From contig JAKSIQ010000003.1 in the NCBI GenBank assembly GCA_024398755.1, forward strand, positions 34,587 to 98,586: DNA of 64,000 nucleotides, written 5' to 3'. Source of the stretch: Bacteroidaceae bacterium. GTDB taxonomy: Bacteria > Bacteroidota > Bacteroidia > Bacteroidales > Bacteroidaceae. Shown piece by piece: positions 18,999 to 31,425 of the stretch (its first letter is position 1; every line of letters starts with the position of its first letter). A program made the position numbers and the translations under genes. The notes beneath the pieces are model-generated. The model made no database searches, was not told where the DNA came from, and saw only the letters and a list, made by a program, of their open reading frames with translations.

Positions 18999-19682
18999 TT
19001 ATTTGTCTGTCTGCTCCGGAACCCACCTTATCGGTTCCATACCGTGCTTTTCAAGCCATTCGTTGCATTTCACGAAATGACCGTTACCAAAAAATCCGTT
19101 ATATGCCGACAATGGTGACGGATGCGCCGATTCCAGAACAAGATGTCTGTTATGGTCTATCAGAGTTCCCTTGCGACGTGCATAGGCTCCCCATAACATG
19201 AACACCAGGTTTTCGCGTTGCGATGCCAGAGTCTCAATGACAGCATCGGTAAACGTCTCCCATCCATGTCCCTGATGGGAGCCTGCCTGTCCAGCCCGGA
19301 CCGTGAGAGTGGCATTGAGCAGCAGTACACCCTGACTTGCCCACGCAGAAAGATCGCCAGTCTCAGGTACAGGACAACCAAGTTCCTGACCTATTTCCTT
19401 GTAAATGTTTCTCAGCGACGGAGGCAACTGCACCCCTTGTCCCACAGAAAAGCACAATCCATGCGCCTGACCAGGTTCGTGATAAGGGTCCTGCCCAAGA
19501 ATCACAACCTTGACCTTTTCAAAAGGACACAGATCAAAAGCACGGAATATATTTCCAGCCGCAGGATAAATCACACCTGCAGCATATTCCTGACGTACGA
19601 ATTGGGCAAGTTGTCCGAAATACGGACTGTCAAACTGCCGTTGCAGTCTGGATTTCCAGCTTTCCTCAATTCTTACGTCCAT
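18999..19682 (-). CDS. ung: Uracil-DNA glycosylase, family 1
   Basis: The 227-residue enzyme removes uracil from DNA. The water-activating motif GQDPYHEPGQAHGLCFSV is near residue 64 and the DNA-intercalating loop HPSPLSAYNGFFG is near the C-terminus. Both are complete. The frame opens further upstream, but the ATG at 19682 (MDVRIEESW) gives the usual family length and avoids overlap with asnA, 13 bases upstream. Confidence 0.96.
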   Translation of the reverse strand: MDVRIEESWKSRLQRQFDSPYFGQLAQFVRQEYAAGVIYPAAGNIFRAFDLCPFEKVKVVILGQDPYHEPGQAHGLCFSVGQGVQLPPSLRNIYKEIGQELGCPVPETGDLSAWASQGVLLLNATLTVRAGQAGSHQGHGWETFTDAVIETLASQRENLVFMLWGAYARRKGTLIDHNRHLVLESAHPSPLSAYNGFFGNGHFVKCNEWLEKHGMEPIRWVPEQTDK

Positions 19683-19695
19683 AATCCTACTGGAA

Positions 19696-20733
19696 TCAAA
19701 TAAGCTGAATACCGGCAGCCTGGCACTGTCTGCGCTGTTCTTCGGGCCAGATACTGGCCTGAATCTCACCGATGTGCGCCTTCTGAAGGAACAGCATACA
19801 CAGTCTTGACTGACCTATGCCGCCACCGATACACAATGGCAGTTCTCCCGCAAGCAGTTTCTTATGGAAATACAACTGGCTGCGCTGCTGCTGACCGCAC
19901 AGCTCAAGCTGGCGGAGCATTGACTCCTTGTCAACTCTGACACCCATTGAAGAAAGCTCCATTGCACGTCCCAGAATAGGATTCCATACAAGCAGGTCAC
20001 CATTCAGACCGGCAAATCCCTCTTCGTTCATGGTACTCCAGTCGTCATAGTCAGGAGCACGCAGATCGTGAGGTTCTCCATTGCTCAACTTGCCTCCGAT
20101 ACCCATAATGAATACAGCACCGTATTTTTTCGTTATGGCATCTTCACGCTCCTTGGCCGTCATGCCCGGATACATGTCAAGCAACTGCTGGGAATGTATG
20201 AAAAAGACCTCACGTGCCAGGAAAGGTTCCAGTTCAGGATACGTTTCGTTGATAAGGTATTCGGTCCTGAGCATGGCCGAATAGATGCGTCTGACAATTC
20301 TCTTCAGGAAGGCTACGTTTCTGTCTTCTTCGGTTATAGTACGTTCCCAGTCCCACTGGTCAACATACAGTGAATGGAGATTGCCCAGACTCTCATCGGC
20401 CCTGATGGCATTCATATCAGTATATATTCCATATCCAGGCTTGACATCATATTCGGCAAGCGTCAGACGTTTCCACTTTGCCAGAGAATGGACCACTTCG
20501 GCTCTCGCATCCTGAAGATCCTTTATAGGGAAAGTTACAGCACGTTCAACACCGTTCAGATCGTCGTTGATGCCCATGCCCTGCAGAACAAACAGCGGAG
20601 CCGTGACCCTGCGCAGTTGAAGTCCGGTGGACAGATTCTGCTGAAAGAACTCCTTGATAAGTTTGATACCCTGTTCCGTCTGCCTAAGAGACAGTTTCGG
20701 ACGATAGTTCTCAGGAATGATAAGGTAGCTCAT
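19696..20733 (-). CDS. asnA: Aspartate--ammonia ligase (asparagine synthetase A)
   Basis: The 345-residue enzyme makes asparagine from aspartate and ammonia. The fold is related to class II tRNA synthetases. Motifs include LQLRRVTAPLFVLQGMGINDDLNG split over the first sixty residues, SLYVDQWDWE near 113 and CIGGGIGQSRLCMLFL near the end. The ATG at 20733 (MSYLIIPENYRP) matches known starts, and the upstream extension lies within 20 bases of the lptD stop. It is in a leftward series lptD-asnA-ung. Confidence 0.96.
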   Translation of the reverse strand: MSYLIIPENYRPKLSLRQTEQGIKLIKEFFQQNLSTGLQLRRVTAPLFVLQGMGINDDLNGVERAVTFPIKDLQDARAEVVHSLAKWKRLTLAEYDVKPGYGIYTDMNAIRADESLGNLHSLYVDQWDWERTITEEDRNVAFLKRIVRRIYSAMLRTEYLINETYPELEPFLAREVFFIHSQQLLDMYPGMTAKEREDAITKKYGAVFIMGIGGKLSNGEPHDLRAPDYDDWSTMNEEGFAGLNGDLLVWNPILGRAMELSSMGVRVDKESMLRQLELCGQQQRSQLYFHKKLLAGELPLCIGGGIGQSRLCMLFLQKAHIGEIQASIWPEEQRRQCQAAGIQLI

Positions 20734-20753
20734 AGTATTTTGTCTTGGTTGTT

Positions 20754-23510
20754 TTAATCGTCGTACCACTTCACGTAGCTGTTCTGGTTTGAACGTTTCT
20801 TCACCTTCAGAAGATCAGACAGCATACTTGAATTGGCTTTTATTGTAAAGTTGTAGGAAACATAAGGTTTCAGCACGACACTGCATGACATGTTGAAGCA
20901 ATGAAGGTCGCGTGTGACATTCATTGTGGTCATGGTAAAATCATGATATGTGAAATCCCAGCCCGATGAGAAATTGAAATTCCACTTGTTCGTCAGTTTT
21001 ATATTGCCCGACATGTTCAGATTCTGAGTGAAGCCCCACGGATAACGCATACGGTCCACATGAATGGGTTTGGTTCTGTCCTCACGCATTGTAATGCCAT
21101 ACGAGAATGACAACGACCACGGAAGTGAATAATTGACATAGCCGTCAGCATCGGTCTGCACCTGAGCGTCCTTTCCTGTGTTTGATGAGCCTGCAGTTCT
21201 GGAAGATGGAGCATCCGGAATCTTGGAATCATCTTCAGCGCCATGATTTGTCAGACTGTTCAATTTCTGTTTCCATTCCTGCAGTGTATTGTTTGACAGT
21301 GTGTACGACAGACTCTGGCTCATGCCCTGGAAACGTCCGAAACGTCCGTATGACCATTCCGTCCTGTCACCTACAACAACCTGGCCGTTCTTGTTGAATT
21401 CGTAAGCGTATGTGGCAAACACAGCATTCATATTGAACGTGTGGTTATTCGGCAACTTCAATCTTACTCTGGTTGACAAATCGCTCCACGGCTTTGATTT
21501 TGCGGCAAAATTGTATGACATGGAAGCTCCGAGTTCATCAATGAGAGTTACATTGCGGATGGAATCGTTCCCGTCCCTGAGTTTCATTTGAAGATTATTT
21601 CCCACGCTCATGGAAATGCTTCCGCTCTTTCCCTTGCCCGGTGCACCATACATTGAGCCCTGATATGGTGAATATTCCACTGTGCGTACCTCACCGTTTT
21701 CATCGGTATACACATACGTGTCATAGAAGCCGTATCTCTTTGCGCTGAAATCCGGTCTCATACTGTAACTGACAGTCGGAGTGAACACATGACGCACGGC
21801 CACAAACTTGTCGCCGAACAGGTCTGTCCACAATTTCGTCGGCTTGTACGTTCCATACAGTTTCGTATTGGCACTCACGCTCAGGCTGTAGTCATAGACC
21901 CGATTGAAGCCGTACACAGTATCCATGACAGCTTTCTGCGCCAGTTCGTCCCATGACTGGTTAACCTTATACGTATACCACCTGGATGAATAGTTGAACG
22001 AAGGAGTGATATTGATGTTCTTGAACATCTGGAACGTGGCACTTACAGGTATGCTGTGCTTCATGCCGTTTCTCCAGTCACGGACAAGGCTTTTGTCCAT
22101 AAATTCACTCTCTTTGCATGAAATGCTGTTCGAAAGCGTACCCGAATACGTGAACGAAATCTTTTCATACCATTTTTCCTGGCCGGCAGCCTTCTTTTTC
22201 TTGAATGGATATACACGCTGTAGAGACAGGCTCATTGACGGAAGGGTGACAGACATAGTTGAATCACGCATGTTCTGCGACAGGTTCATCGAACTTGAAA
22301 GCGACAGTCCTATTGAAGGGAAGTTCCTGGAATAGCTTACACTGGAGGTTCTGGTAGCCTGCGACCTGAGGGTAGGATTGTACAGACTTGTCAGATTCTT
22401 CTGTTCGTAGCTCTGCGTGGCATAATTCACGCTGGCAGAGAAATTCTGATACGGATTGGCCTTGCTGTCCTGCTGATGGGTCCAGCGTACCTTGAAGTCC
22501 TTCGATACGGAATAATCCGGCAGCCCGCGGTCTCCGAGTTTTGTGGTAAGCGAACTCACATAGACGTTTCCCGAAAACTTGTAGCGCTTTCTGTATCTGC
22601 TTTCCCCGGACAGTCCCCACGACCCTTTGGTAAAGACTTCGCCAAGAACTTTCAGGTCGAAATAGTCAGACAGGGCAAAATAGTATCCGCCGTCTTTCAG
22701 ATAGAATCCGCGTTCCATTTCATCGCCATAGCTTGGAATGATGATTCCCGATGCGTAATCACCTTCAGTAAATGGAAAGAATCCGAACGGTATGAACAAA
22801 GGAAGCGGAACACCCATGACTTCAAGATAAGCCGGACCGAACACCACATCACGTCCGGGACGCACTTTGGCTCTGGTAATACGCAGATTGAAATGCGGAT
22901 CCTCATGATTGTCACAAGTGGTATAGATTCCATCTGCAATGTAATATTCGTCTTCGGGCCCTTTCTTTGCCTGTGAACTGGTCATATATCCTTCGCCCTG
23001 CTGGGTGATGATTTCGTTTATGTACCCTTTCTTCGTTTTGAAGTTATACCCGATATGATTTGAATTGTACGGAGTGTCCCCATCGCTGAACACGGGGGTA
23101 CCCGACCATTGCCCCAAGGTATCCTGCACGCCGTCGGCATAGACCAGGCTGCTGTCCATCTGCATTTTGATGACTGCAGCTGTAAGTTCGACATCCTGAT
23201 ATGTCACCTTTCCCTCACCGAAAAGCGATGCATAGCCACCGGTATTCCATGACATGGAATCTGAAGACTCATAAACGACAGGAGCGTCAAGAGCGTCACG
23301 CTCACGCGGTTTTACGGGGGCGATGCTGTCAACGGCAGCAAGACTGTCTGCGCGATATCCAACGGAATCAGCAAGAATGCCAACGGAATCAGCAAGAATG
23401 CCGATGGAGTCCGCAAGGATATCCTGCGATACAGCAGTTGCCGGATGCAGCAACACAAGTGCTGCAGTCAGAATGGAAGATAAACGGAATAATGACAGAC
23501 CTTTTGGCAC
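20754..23510 (-). CDS. lptD: LptD-like outer-membrane LPS assembly protein
   Basis: This is a protein of about 918 residues. After the signal peptide (ending ATAVSQ) comes a short repeat-bearing linker. An OstA-type beta-taco domain follows (residues about 75-250; SLFGEGKVTYQDVELTAAVIK region). Then there is a long barrel region with aromatic strands up to the C-terminus (YVSYNFTIKA). This is the layout of Bacteroidota LptD, which inserts lipopolysaccharide into the outer leaflet. The frame continues upstream to a TTG at 23534, but that codon lies inside a -7 box. The GTG at 23510 (then PKGLSLFRLSSIL) is more likely. The start is therefore not certain. Confidence 0.85.
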   Translation of the reverse strand: MPKGLSLFRLSSILTAALVLLHPATAVSQDILADSIGILADSVGILADSVGYRADSLAAVDSIAPVKPRERDALDAPVVYESSDSMSWNTGGYASLFGEGKVTYQDVELTAAVIKMQMDSSLVYADGVQDTLGQWSGTPVFSDGDTPYNSNHIGYNFKTKKGYINEIITQQGEGYMTSSQAKKGPEDEYYIADGIYTTCDNHEDPHFNLRITRAKVRPGRDVVFGPAYLEVMGVPLPLFIPFGFFPFTEGDYASGIIIPSYGDEMERGFYLKDGGYYFALSDYFDLKVLGEVFTKGSWGLSGESRYRKRYKFSGNVYVSSLTTKLGDRGLPDYSVSKDFKVRWTHQQDSKANPYQNFSASVNYATQSYEQKNLTSLYNPTLRSQATRTSSVSYSRNFPSIGLSLSSSMNLSQNMRDSTMSVTLPSMSLSLQRVYPFKKKKAAGQEKWYEKISFTYSGTLSNSISCKESEFMDKSLVRDWRNGMKHSIPVSATFQMFKNINITPSFNYSSRWYTYKVNQSWDELAQKAVMDTVYGFNRVYDYSLSVSANTKLYGTYKPTKLWTDLFGDKFVAVRHVFTPTVSYSMRPDFSAKRYGFYDTYVYTDENGEVRTVEYSPYQGSMYGAPGKGKSGSISMSVGNNLQMKLRDGNDSIRNVTLIDELGASMSYNFAAKSKPWSDLSTRVRLKLPNNHTFNMNAVFATYAYEFNKNGQVVVGDRTEWSYGRFGRFQGMSQSLSYTLSNNTLQEWKQKLNSLTNHGAEDDSKIPDAPSSRTAGSSNTGKDAQVQTDADGYVNYSLPWSLSFSYGITMREDRTKPIHVDRMRYPWGFTQNLNMSGNIKLTNKWNFNFSSGWDFTYHDFTMTTMNVTRDLHCFNMSCSVVLKPYVSYNFTIKANSSMLSDLLKVKKRSNQNSYVKWYDD
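23360..23422 (-). repeat. Three 21-bp tandem repeats in lptD
   Basis: Two adjoining units (23360-23380 and 23381-23401) are identical over 21 bases, and a third (23402-23422) is diverged. They encode repeated ILADSVG heptads just after the LptD signal peptide. A unit length divisible by three keeps the frame, so copy-number change would only lengthen or shorten the linker. Confidence 0.85.
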
Positions 23511-23531
23511 GCCGTACTGATAAATAACGCG

Positions 23532-23539
23532 CAAAATTA
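23532..23539 (-). promoter_or_regulatory. Putative -7 box of lptD
   Basis: On the minus strand the site reads TAATTTTG, an exact TAnnTTTG match. Transcription should begin about 5-8 bases downstream, near 23525. That excludes the TTG at 23534 as start codon and supports the GTG at 23510. Confidence 0.5.
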
Positions 23540-23586
23540 TTAAAAAAAAGCCACAACGCCCGTCTCAGACACGACAAAAGACAAAA

Positions 23587-24129
23587 TTATAAGAAAGTTT
23601 CACACCATGAGCGGAACTTTCCGACACCCTCAGGACCGAACTTTTCCAGAGAGCCGATGGCCTGCTGTACGGTTTTTTCCTCGTCCGGATGAGTTTTCGA
23701 GAAGAACTTGTCAGCAAAGCACACAAGCTTTTCTTCAACTGAAACAGGAACCATTTCCCTATGTGGAACAGGCAGACCATTATCCAGAATCTGCTTCAAC
23801 GTCAGTCCGGTCCCTGTATGGCGCTCAGCTACAAGGGCATGTTCAGGCAGCCCCTCCATTCTCAGCAAATCTGCGCCAAGATAACCATGGCATATGTAGC
23901 GATGCTTGCCATAGCAATGGATTGGAGCAGCATCTGTCATAAAAATTCCAACATCATGCAGCATAGCGGCCTGATACACAAACTCTTTGTCAGCGCCAAG
24001 TTCAGGATGTGCTTCAGCTATGGCCAAGGCCTTTTCGGCAACGTGACGGCTGTGCGTCAGCAGCAAATCCGTCAATGGCTGGTTATCACTGTAATAACGT
24101 TTAATTATCGGACTCCAGATATCTTTCAT
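23587..24129 (-). CDS. HD-domain phosphohydrolase
   Basis: The 180-residue protein has the HD metal-binding pattern: a histidine in LTHSRHVAEKALAI near 28, AAMLHDVGIFMTDA near 55 with the HD pair, then HGYLGADLLR and HALVAERHTGTGL. Relatives hydrolyse nucleotides or other phosphate esters; no substrate can be named. It starts 9 bases after the end of the beta-galactosidase gene and is probably cotranscribed with it. lptD, downstream, has its own promoter. Confidence 0.85.
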   Translation of the reverse strand: MKDIWSPIIKRYYSDNQPLTDLLLTHSRHVAEKALAIAEAHPELGADKEFVYQAAMLHDVGIFMTDAAPIHCYGKHRYICHGYLGADLLRMEGLPEHALVAERHTGTGLTLKQILDNGLPVPHREMVPVSVEEKLVCFADKFFSKTHPDEEKTVQQAIGSLEKFGPEGVGKFRSWCETFL

Positions 24130-24138
24130 GTTTTCAAA

Positions 24139-27273
<3,135 letters not shown>

Positions 27274-27281
27274 TTACGGTG

Positions 27282-27348
27282 CGAATGTACATGGAAAACA
27301 TCAAGGCTGCAAAACATTTGCATGATTTTCAGAAAAACAATACCTTTA
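27282..27348. promoter_or_regulatory. Divergent promoters for the GH2 gene and the DUF6057-like operon
   Basis: Leftward: -33 TTTG at 27310-27313, a 20-base spacer and -7 TACATTCG at 27282-27289 (one mismatch). Rightward: -33 TTTG at 27317-27320, a 20-base spacer and -7 TACCTTTA at 27341-27348 (one mismatch). The two -33 elements are 3 bases apart in the near-palindrome GCAAAACATTTGC, so a single regulator could act on both. The rightward -7 ends only 8 bases before the ATG at 27357. Confidence 0.55.
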
Positions 27349-27356
27349 CGGAGTAA

Positions 27357-27812
27357 ATGAACAACAACCGGACACACATGCTTTCTTTTTTGAAAAAGTG
27401 GGCTCCAATCATTGCCGCCGCACTTGTCATCTGGTCAGTGATGACTTTTGCCAACGGTGATTTCCTATACCGGAATGGAGATCTTTCGCTGTTCATATTC
27501 GGGGTTGATTTCCTATCCGAATCCTTAAACATCCCGGGCGGTGCATTAAGCTGGCTAGGATCATTTTTCACACAGTTCCTATTGATTCCGTGGTTAGGAG
27601 CCTTATTATGGGTCATTATGCTCTTCCTGGCTGCAGCTATGACAGTCAGAACGTTTGGAATCCCGTCCGGTATACGTTTGGGGTACGGGATATACGCCAT
27701 GAGGGCGCAGGATTACTTTTTTGCTCCAACAATAGGATATATTATCATGCTGGCCATCATGAATGCCGTATGGAAAATTCGGAAGAACAGTCATATCCGA
27801 CAATTACATTGA
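27357..27812 (+). pseudogene. Decayed first copy of the DUF6057-like membrane gene
   Basis: The 151-residue frame aligns with the first part of the two full-length proteins that follow: SLFIFGVDFLSESLNIPGG, GSFFTQFLLIPWLGALLW and AQDYFFAPTIGY have direct counterparts in both. Around FGIPSGIRLGYG, about 17 codons present in the other copies are missing in frame. After KIRKNSH the frame ends, whereas the full copies continue for nearly 500 residues. It is best read as a remnant of a third copy. It keeps the operon promoter, so it may still be translated as a short membrane peptide. Confidence 0.75.
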
Positions 27813-27891
27813 CGGTAATACTGGAGCATCCTCAATATACCAATAACAGACTTTCCTATAAGATACCCGGATTAAATATATATCATATACA

Positions 27892-29850
27892 ATGTATCAT
27901 TCAAAGCCCATCCATTTTAAAACTGCCATACCGGCGTTGGTCATCGCGCTGGCACTTTGGATTGTCCTTACGTTTTTTCAAGGTCATTTCCTATACAAAA
28001 ACGGTGACATGTCCCTATTCCTGTTCGACTGGGATTTCTTTAAGGAAGCATTCAGCATTCCCGGGGGATTTTTAGGTTGGGTCGGTTCGTTCTTCTCACA
28101 GTTTCTCCTGATTCCATGGATTGGCGCCCTTCTGTGGACACTGCTGCTGCTTCTGGCGTGGTGGAAAACGGTTCAGATCTTCAAAATCCCCGACAAGTTA
28201 TCTGCATTAGCCGCCTTACCGGTCGGATTACTGATAATTGCGAACATGTCTCTAGGGTACAGCATATATTATCTGCAATGCCATGACTATTTCTTTGCGC
28301 CCGTCATCGGTTATCTTCTTATGATTGGCATTATGGATGCCACATGGAGATTAAAGGGCACAGCAGCAAAAATTGCCTTCATTTTCGCTTCGGCTTTCGG
28401 CGGATACTGTCTGGCCGGCGTATTTGCCCTTGCAGGGGTAATTGCTGCCGGAATAGGGACTGCAGCCGCACCAGATTCAAAAGATTTCAAAGGTCACATA
28501 TGGGAACGTTATGCCGTTTCAGCAGCGGCTGCCGTTTTTTGTGCGGCAGTCCCATTTGTCCTTTACCGCCTGTTTACAAGTTTCAGCATTGCCGACAGTC
28601 TGCTTATGGGACTTCCGAATTTCACAATATTGGAATGGGCACAATCAGTAAGACTGCCATATTGGCTGCTGTTCGGCCTGACCGCTGCAATGGCCATCGC
28701 CCGCCCATATTTTGCCAATGCTGAATCAGACGGCAGAAAAATGGCTTTGTTCAATCCGGCAATCACATTGGCGGCAATCATAGCCACATCTGTTTTCTGG
28801 TTTAAGGACGACAACTTCAAGGCAGAAATAAAAATGTCATTGGCTGCCGAGCGAAACGACTGGCAGAAAGTCATTGACATATTCGAAACGGCCACAGCAT
28901 ATAACCCGGACAAAGAGGAAAAGAAATACAAAGACATGGCCCATGAGCTCGCCAATGCCAACGACGAAGAAACATACTCTCAAATAATAAGAATATACAA
29001 CGGCAAAATTTCACGTCCCACCAGACTCATGGTGATCCTGCGCGATCTGGCACTTCTCAAACAGGGCAAAGCTCTTGACAAGGCATTCGCCATGCAGGAC
29101 GGAGGTAAGAAACAGGAATCAAAGTTCCCAATAGTCAATTCCATCGAAGCAGGCCAATTGGTTTTCTTCAACTATGGCGCAGTAAACATCGGATATCACT
29201 GGTGTCTGGAGAATCAGGTTTTGCTCGGTTGGAGTTACTCATCACTGAGAGCCATGACATCGTACGCCGTAATAATGAACGAGTCAGAATTTGCAGCCAA
29301 GTTTCTTGACAAACTGGACAAGACCCTTTTCTTCCGCAAATGGAGTCGTGAGCAACGCGTTCTTGCAAACGATGTCCAGGCAATGTCAAGTGCACAGCCT
29401 TACAAAGACATACTGCCATATATGTGTTTCGAAAACCGTATGGCGGAATACGATGACGGAGACTGCGAAATATTTCTGGTAAACCATTTTTTCAAGAACC
29501 GCAGCAATTGGTCCACACCGGAATTTGACCGTGCCGCCTTGTTGTGGGCCATGAGATATAAAGATTCAGTCATGTTCTGGAAAGCCCTGGCCCAGTATTT
29601 CACGACAAACAATCCGGAACATCTTCCGAAACACGTTCAAGAGGCAGCACTGTTGTTCTGCAGCATTGAAAACGAAGATCTTGGAATCACATTCGACAAA
29701 GAGGTTCTTGATGGTTTCACCCATTTTCAGGAGTATGTCCAGAAATACGGGGTGAACAGCAACACCATATACAGATTATGGCGCAACTTCGGCGACACCT
29801 ACTATTACTACTATTTCGTTACGAACGTATATTCATTCAAATTCAACTGA
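27892..29850 (+). CDS. DUF6057-like polytopic membrane protein, copy 1
   Basis: The 652-residue protein has roughly eight to ten hydrophobic segments in residues 10-305, then a soluble helical part. The loop FLFDWDFFKEAFSIPGG and the segment HDYFFAPVIGYLL are shared with copy 2 and with the remnant. The soluble part resembles TPR-type helices (LVFFNYGAVNIGYHWCLENQ, ALLWAMRYKDSVMFWKAL). The C-terminus has a conserved FGDTYYYYYF stretch. I believe this is the Bacteroidota DUF6057 family, whose function is unknown to me. The stop overlaps the start of the lipoprotein gene by one base, so the two are likely coupled. Confidence 0.82.
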   Translation: MYHSKPIHFKTAIPALVIALALWIVLTFFQGHFLYKNGDMSLFLFDWDFFKEAFSIPGGFLGWVGSFFSQFLLIPWIGALLWTLLLLLAWWKTVQIFKIPDKLSALAALPVGLLIIANMSLGYSIYYLQCHDYFFAPVIGYLLMIGIMDATWRLKGTAAKIAFIFASAFGGYCLAGVFALAGVIAAGIGTAAAPDSKDFKGHIWERYAVSAAAAVFCAAVPFVLYRLFTSFSIADSLLMGLPNFTILEWAQSVRLPYWLLFGLTAAMAIARPYFANAESDGRKMALFNPAITLAAIIATSVFWFKDDNFKAEIKMSLAAERNDWQKVIDIFETATAYNPDKEEKKYKDMAHELANANDEETYSQIIRIYNGKISRPTRLMVILRDLALLKQGKALDKAFAMQDGGKKQESKFPIVNSIEAGQLVFFNYGAVNIGYHWCLENQVLLGWSYSSLRAMTSYAVIMNESEFAAKFLDKLDKTLFFRKWSREQRVLANDVQAMSSAQPYKDILPYMCFENRMAEYDDGDCEIFLVNHFFKNRSNWSTPEFDRAALLWAMRYKDSVMFWKALAQYFTTNNPEHLPKHVQEAALLFCSIENEDLGITFDKEVLDGFTHFQEYVQKYGVNSNTIYRLWRNFGDTYYYYYFVTNVYSFKFN

Positions 29851-31415
29851 TGAAAAAGCATTCCATATTACTCTGCTTTGTGATGGCCATTGCATCATGT
29901 GCAGGTGGTCCCGATGCCGGTACAATCACATCAGACGAAAGTCTCCGCATCTTTCCAGACTATTCGGAAGTTCTGATACCATGCAATCTGGCACCAGCCA
30001 ACTTCATGATAGACAATGAAGCCGATGCCTTCTACACCGTCCTGTCAAATAACGGTCAATCAGTGACAATCAAAGGACAGAAAGTCCGCATTCCAGAAAA
30101 GGACTGGAAAAGACTCATTTCAGGCGGAGACGGCAGGATTGAAGTCAATGTATTCATAAGAAGAGGCAAAGAATGGGCGGCATTCCCGACCTTCGGTATA
30201 AATATCAGCAGTGACCCTATTGACCGTTACATCGCATATCGCAAGATGCCTTTGATTGTACAGGTATACAATTCGCTTGAAATGATTCAGCGCGACATTA
30301 CCTGTTTTGACGAAAAAGTATATTTTTCCAACACCATGGTTCATGAGAAAAGCGAAGGGACATGTGTCAATTGTCATGCCTTCTCAAACTACAAGACTGA
30401 CAACATGCAGTTCCATGCCCGCGAGCACAATGGAGGGACAATTTTGGTCATTGACGGAGCACTGAGAAAAGTCAATCTCAAGACCCCAATGACAATATCC
30501 GCCGGAGTATATCCTTCATGGCATCCCACGCACAAGTTCATTGCATATTCCAACAACAAGACGTATCAGGAAATGCACATGATGAGCCATGATAAGATTG
30601 AAGTATTGGATCAGGAAAATGACATAGTGCTGTATGACATAGAAAACAACGCCATCAGCCCCATTGAAAACGATTCCAGTGAAATGGAGTGTTTCCCGAC
30701 ATGGTCTGCCGACGGACGTACTTTATACTATGTGTCAAATCACTACGAGAGCCCATTTGATTCAGAGCGTTTTGACAGAATTCTGAATGACAGGCTCAAA
30801 CTTCACTTCAATCTTTATGCGAAACCGTTTGACCCCGACACACGCACTTGGGGACCACATTATCTTGTCTACGATGCTGCCGAGAAGGACAGCAGCATGA
30901 CATGGCCAAGGGAATCGCCGGATGGAAGATTTCTGATGACATGCATCAGCACTCATGGAATCTTTCCGATTGACCAGATTGCATCTGACCTTTTCCTTTT
31001 CGATTTCAAGACAGGCAACGCAAGGATAATTGACGAAATCAGCAGTCCGTATGCGGAAAGCTATCACGCATGGTCCAGCAACAGCAAATGGGCCATGTGG
31101 AGTACAAGACGTGAGGACGGCACATTCACACGTCTGTATTTCAGTCATATTGATGAAAACGGTCATTTTTCAAAGCCCTTCACATTGCCTCAAAAAGATC
31201 CGGAATCCAACAGGAAGCTCTTGTATGAATATAATGTCCCAGAGTTTCAAATCGAACCGATATCCGTCAGGCCCGAAGATTTTGCCAAGCTGATTTCAGA
31301 AAGCGATGCCATTCCGGCAGCTTTTGAATCAAAACGCGAAACTGATAACGACGGGAACCTTACCACAAGTGATTACCGGATAGACGGAATGACAGGAGCC
31401 TCCGTACAGAAATAA
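29850..31415 (+). CDS. Lipoprotein with CxxCH motif and TolB-like propeller, copy 1
   Basis: The 521-residue protein starts at an ATG that shares its first base with the stop of the membrane gene. The signal peptide ends in ASCAGG, so it is a lipoprotein. Residues about 30-150 form a beta-rich N-terminal domain. Next is GTCVNCHAF, an exact CxxCH motif of the type that binds heme c. PD40/TolB propeller blades follow (YPSWHPTHKFIAYSNN, FPTWSADGRTLYYVS, WPRESPDGRFLMT, AWSSNSKWAMWSTRR). The C-terminal tail contains AAFESKRETD. Heme binding is inferred from the motif alone and would require a cytochrome c maturation system. Confidence 0.82.
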   Translation: MKKHSILLCFVMAIASCAGGPDAGTITSDESLRIFPDYSEVLIPCNLAPANFMIDNEADAFYTVLSNNGQSVTIKGQKVRIPEKDWKRLISGGDGRIEVNVFIRRGKEWAAFPTFGINISSDPIDRYIAYRKMPLIVQVYNSLEMIQRDITCFDEKVYFSNTMVHEKSEGTCVNCHAFSNYKTDNMQFHAREHNGGTILVIDGALRKVNLKTPMTISAGVYPSWHPTHKFIAYSNNKTYQEMHMMSHDKIEVLDQENDIVLYDIENNAISPIENDSSEMECFPTWSADGRTLYYVSNHYESPFDSERFDRILNDRLKLHFNLYAKPFDPDTRTWGPHYLVYDAAEKDSSMTWPRESPDGRFLMTCISTHGIFPIDQIASDLFLFDFKTGNARIIDEISSPYAESYHAWSSNSKWAMWSTRREDGTFTRLYFSHIDENGHFSKPFTLPQKDPESNRKLLYEYNVPEFQIEPISVRPEDFAKLISESDAIPAAFESKRETDNDGNLTTSDYRIDGMTGASVQK

Positions 31416-31425
31416 CGATGACATT

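Noticed and set aside
23510-23534. TTG at 23534 as lptD start
   Set aside because: The codon lies within the -7 box TAATTTTG, so the transcript would begin downstream of it. The GTG at 23510 fits better.
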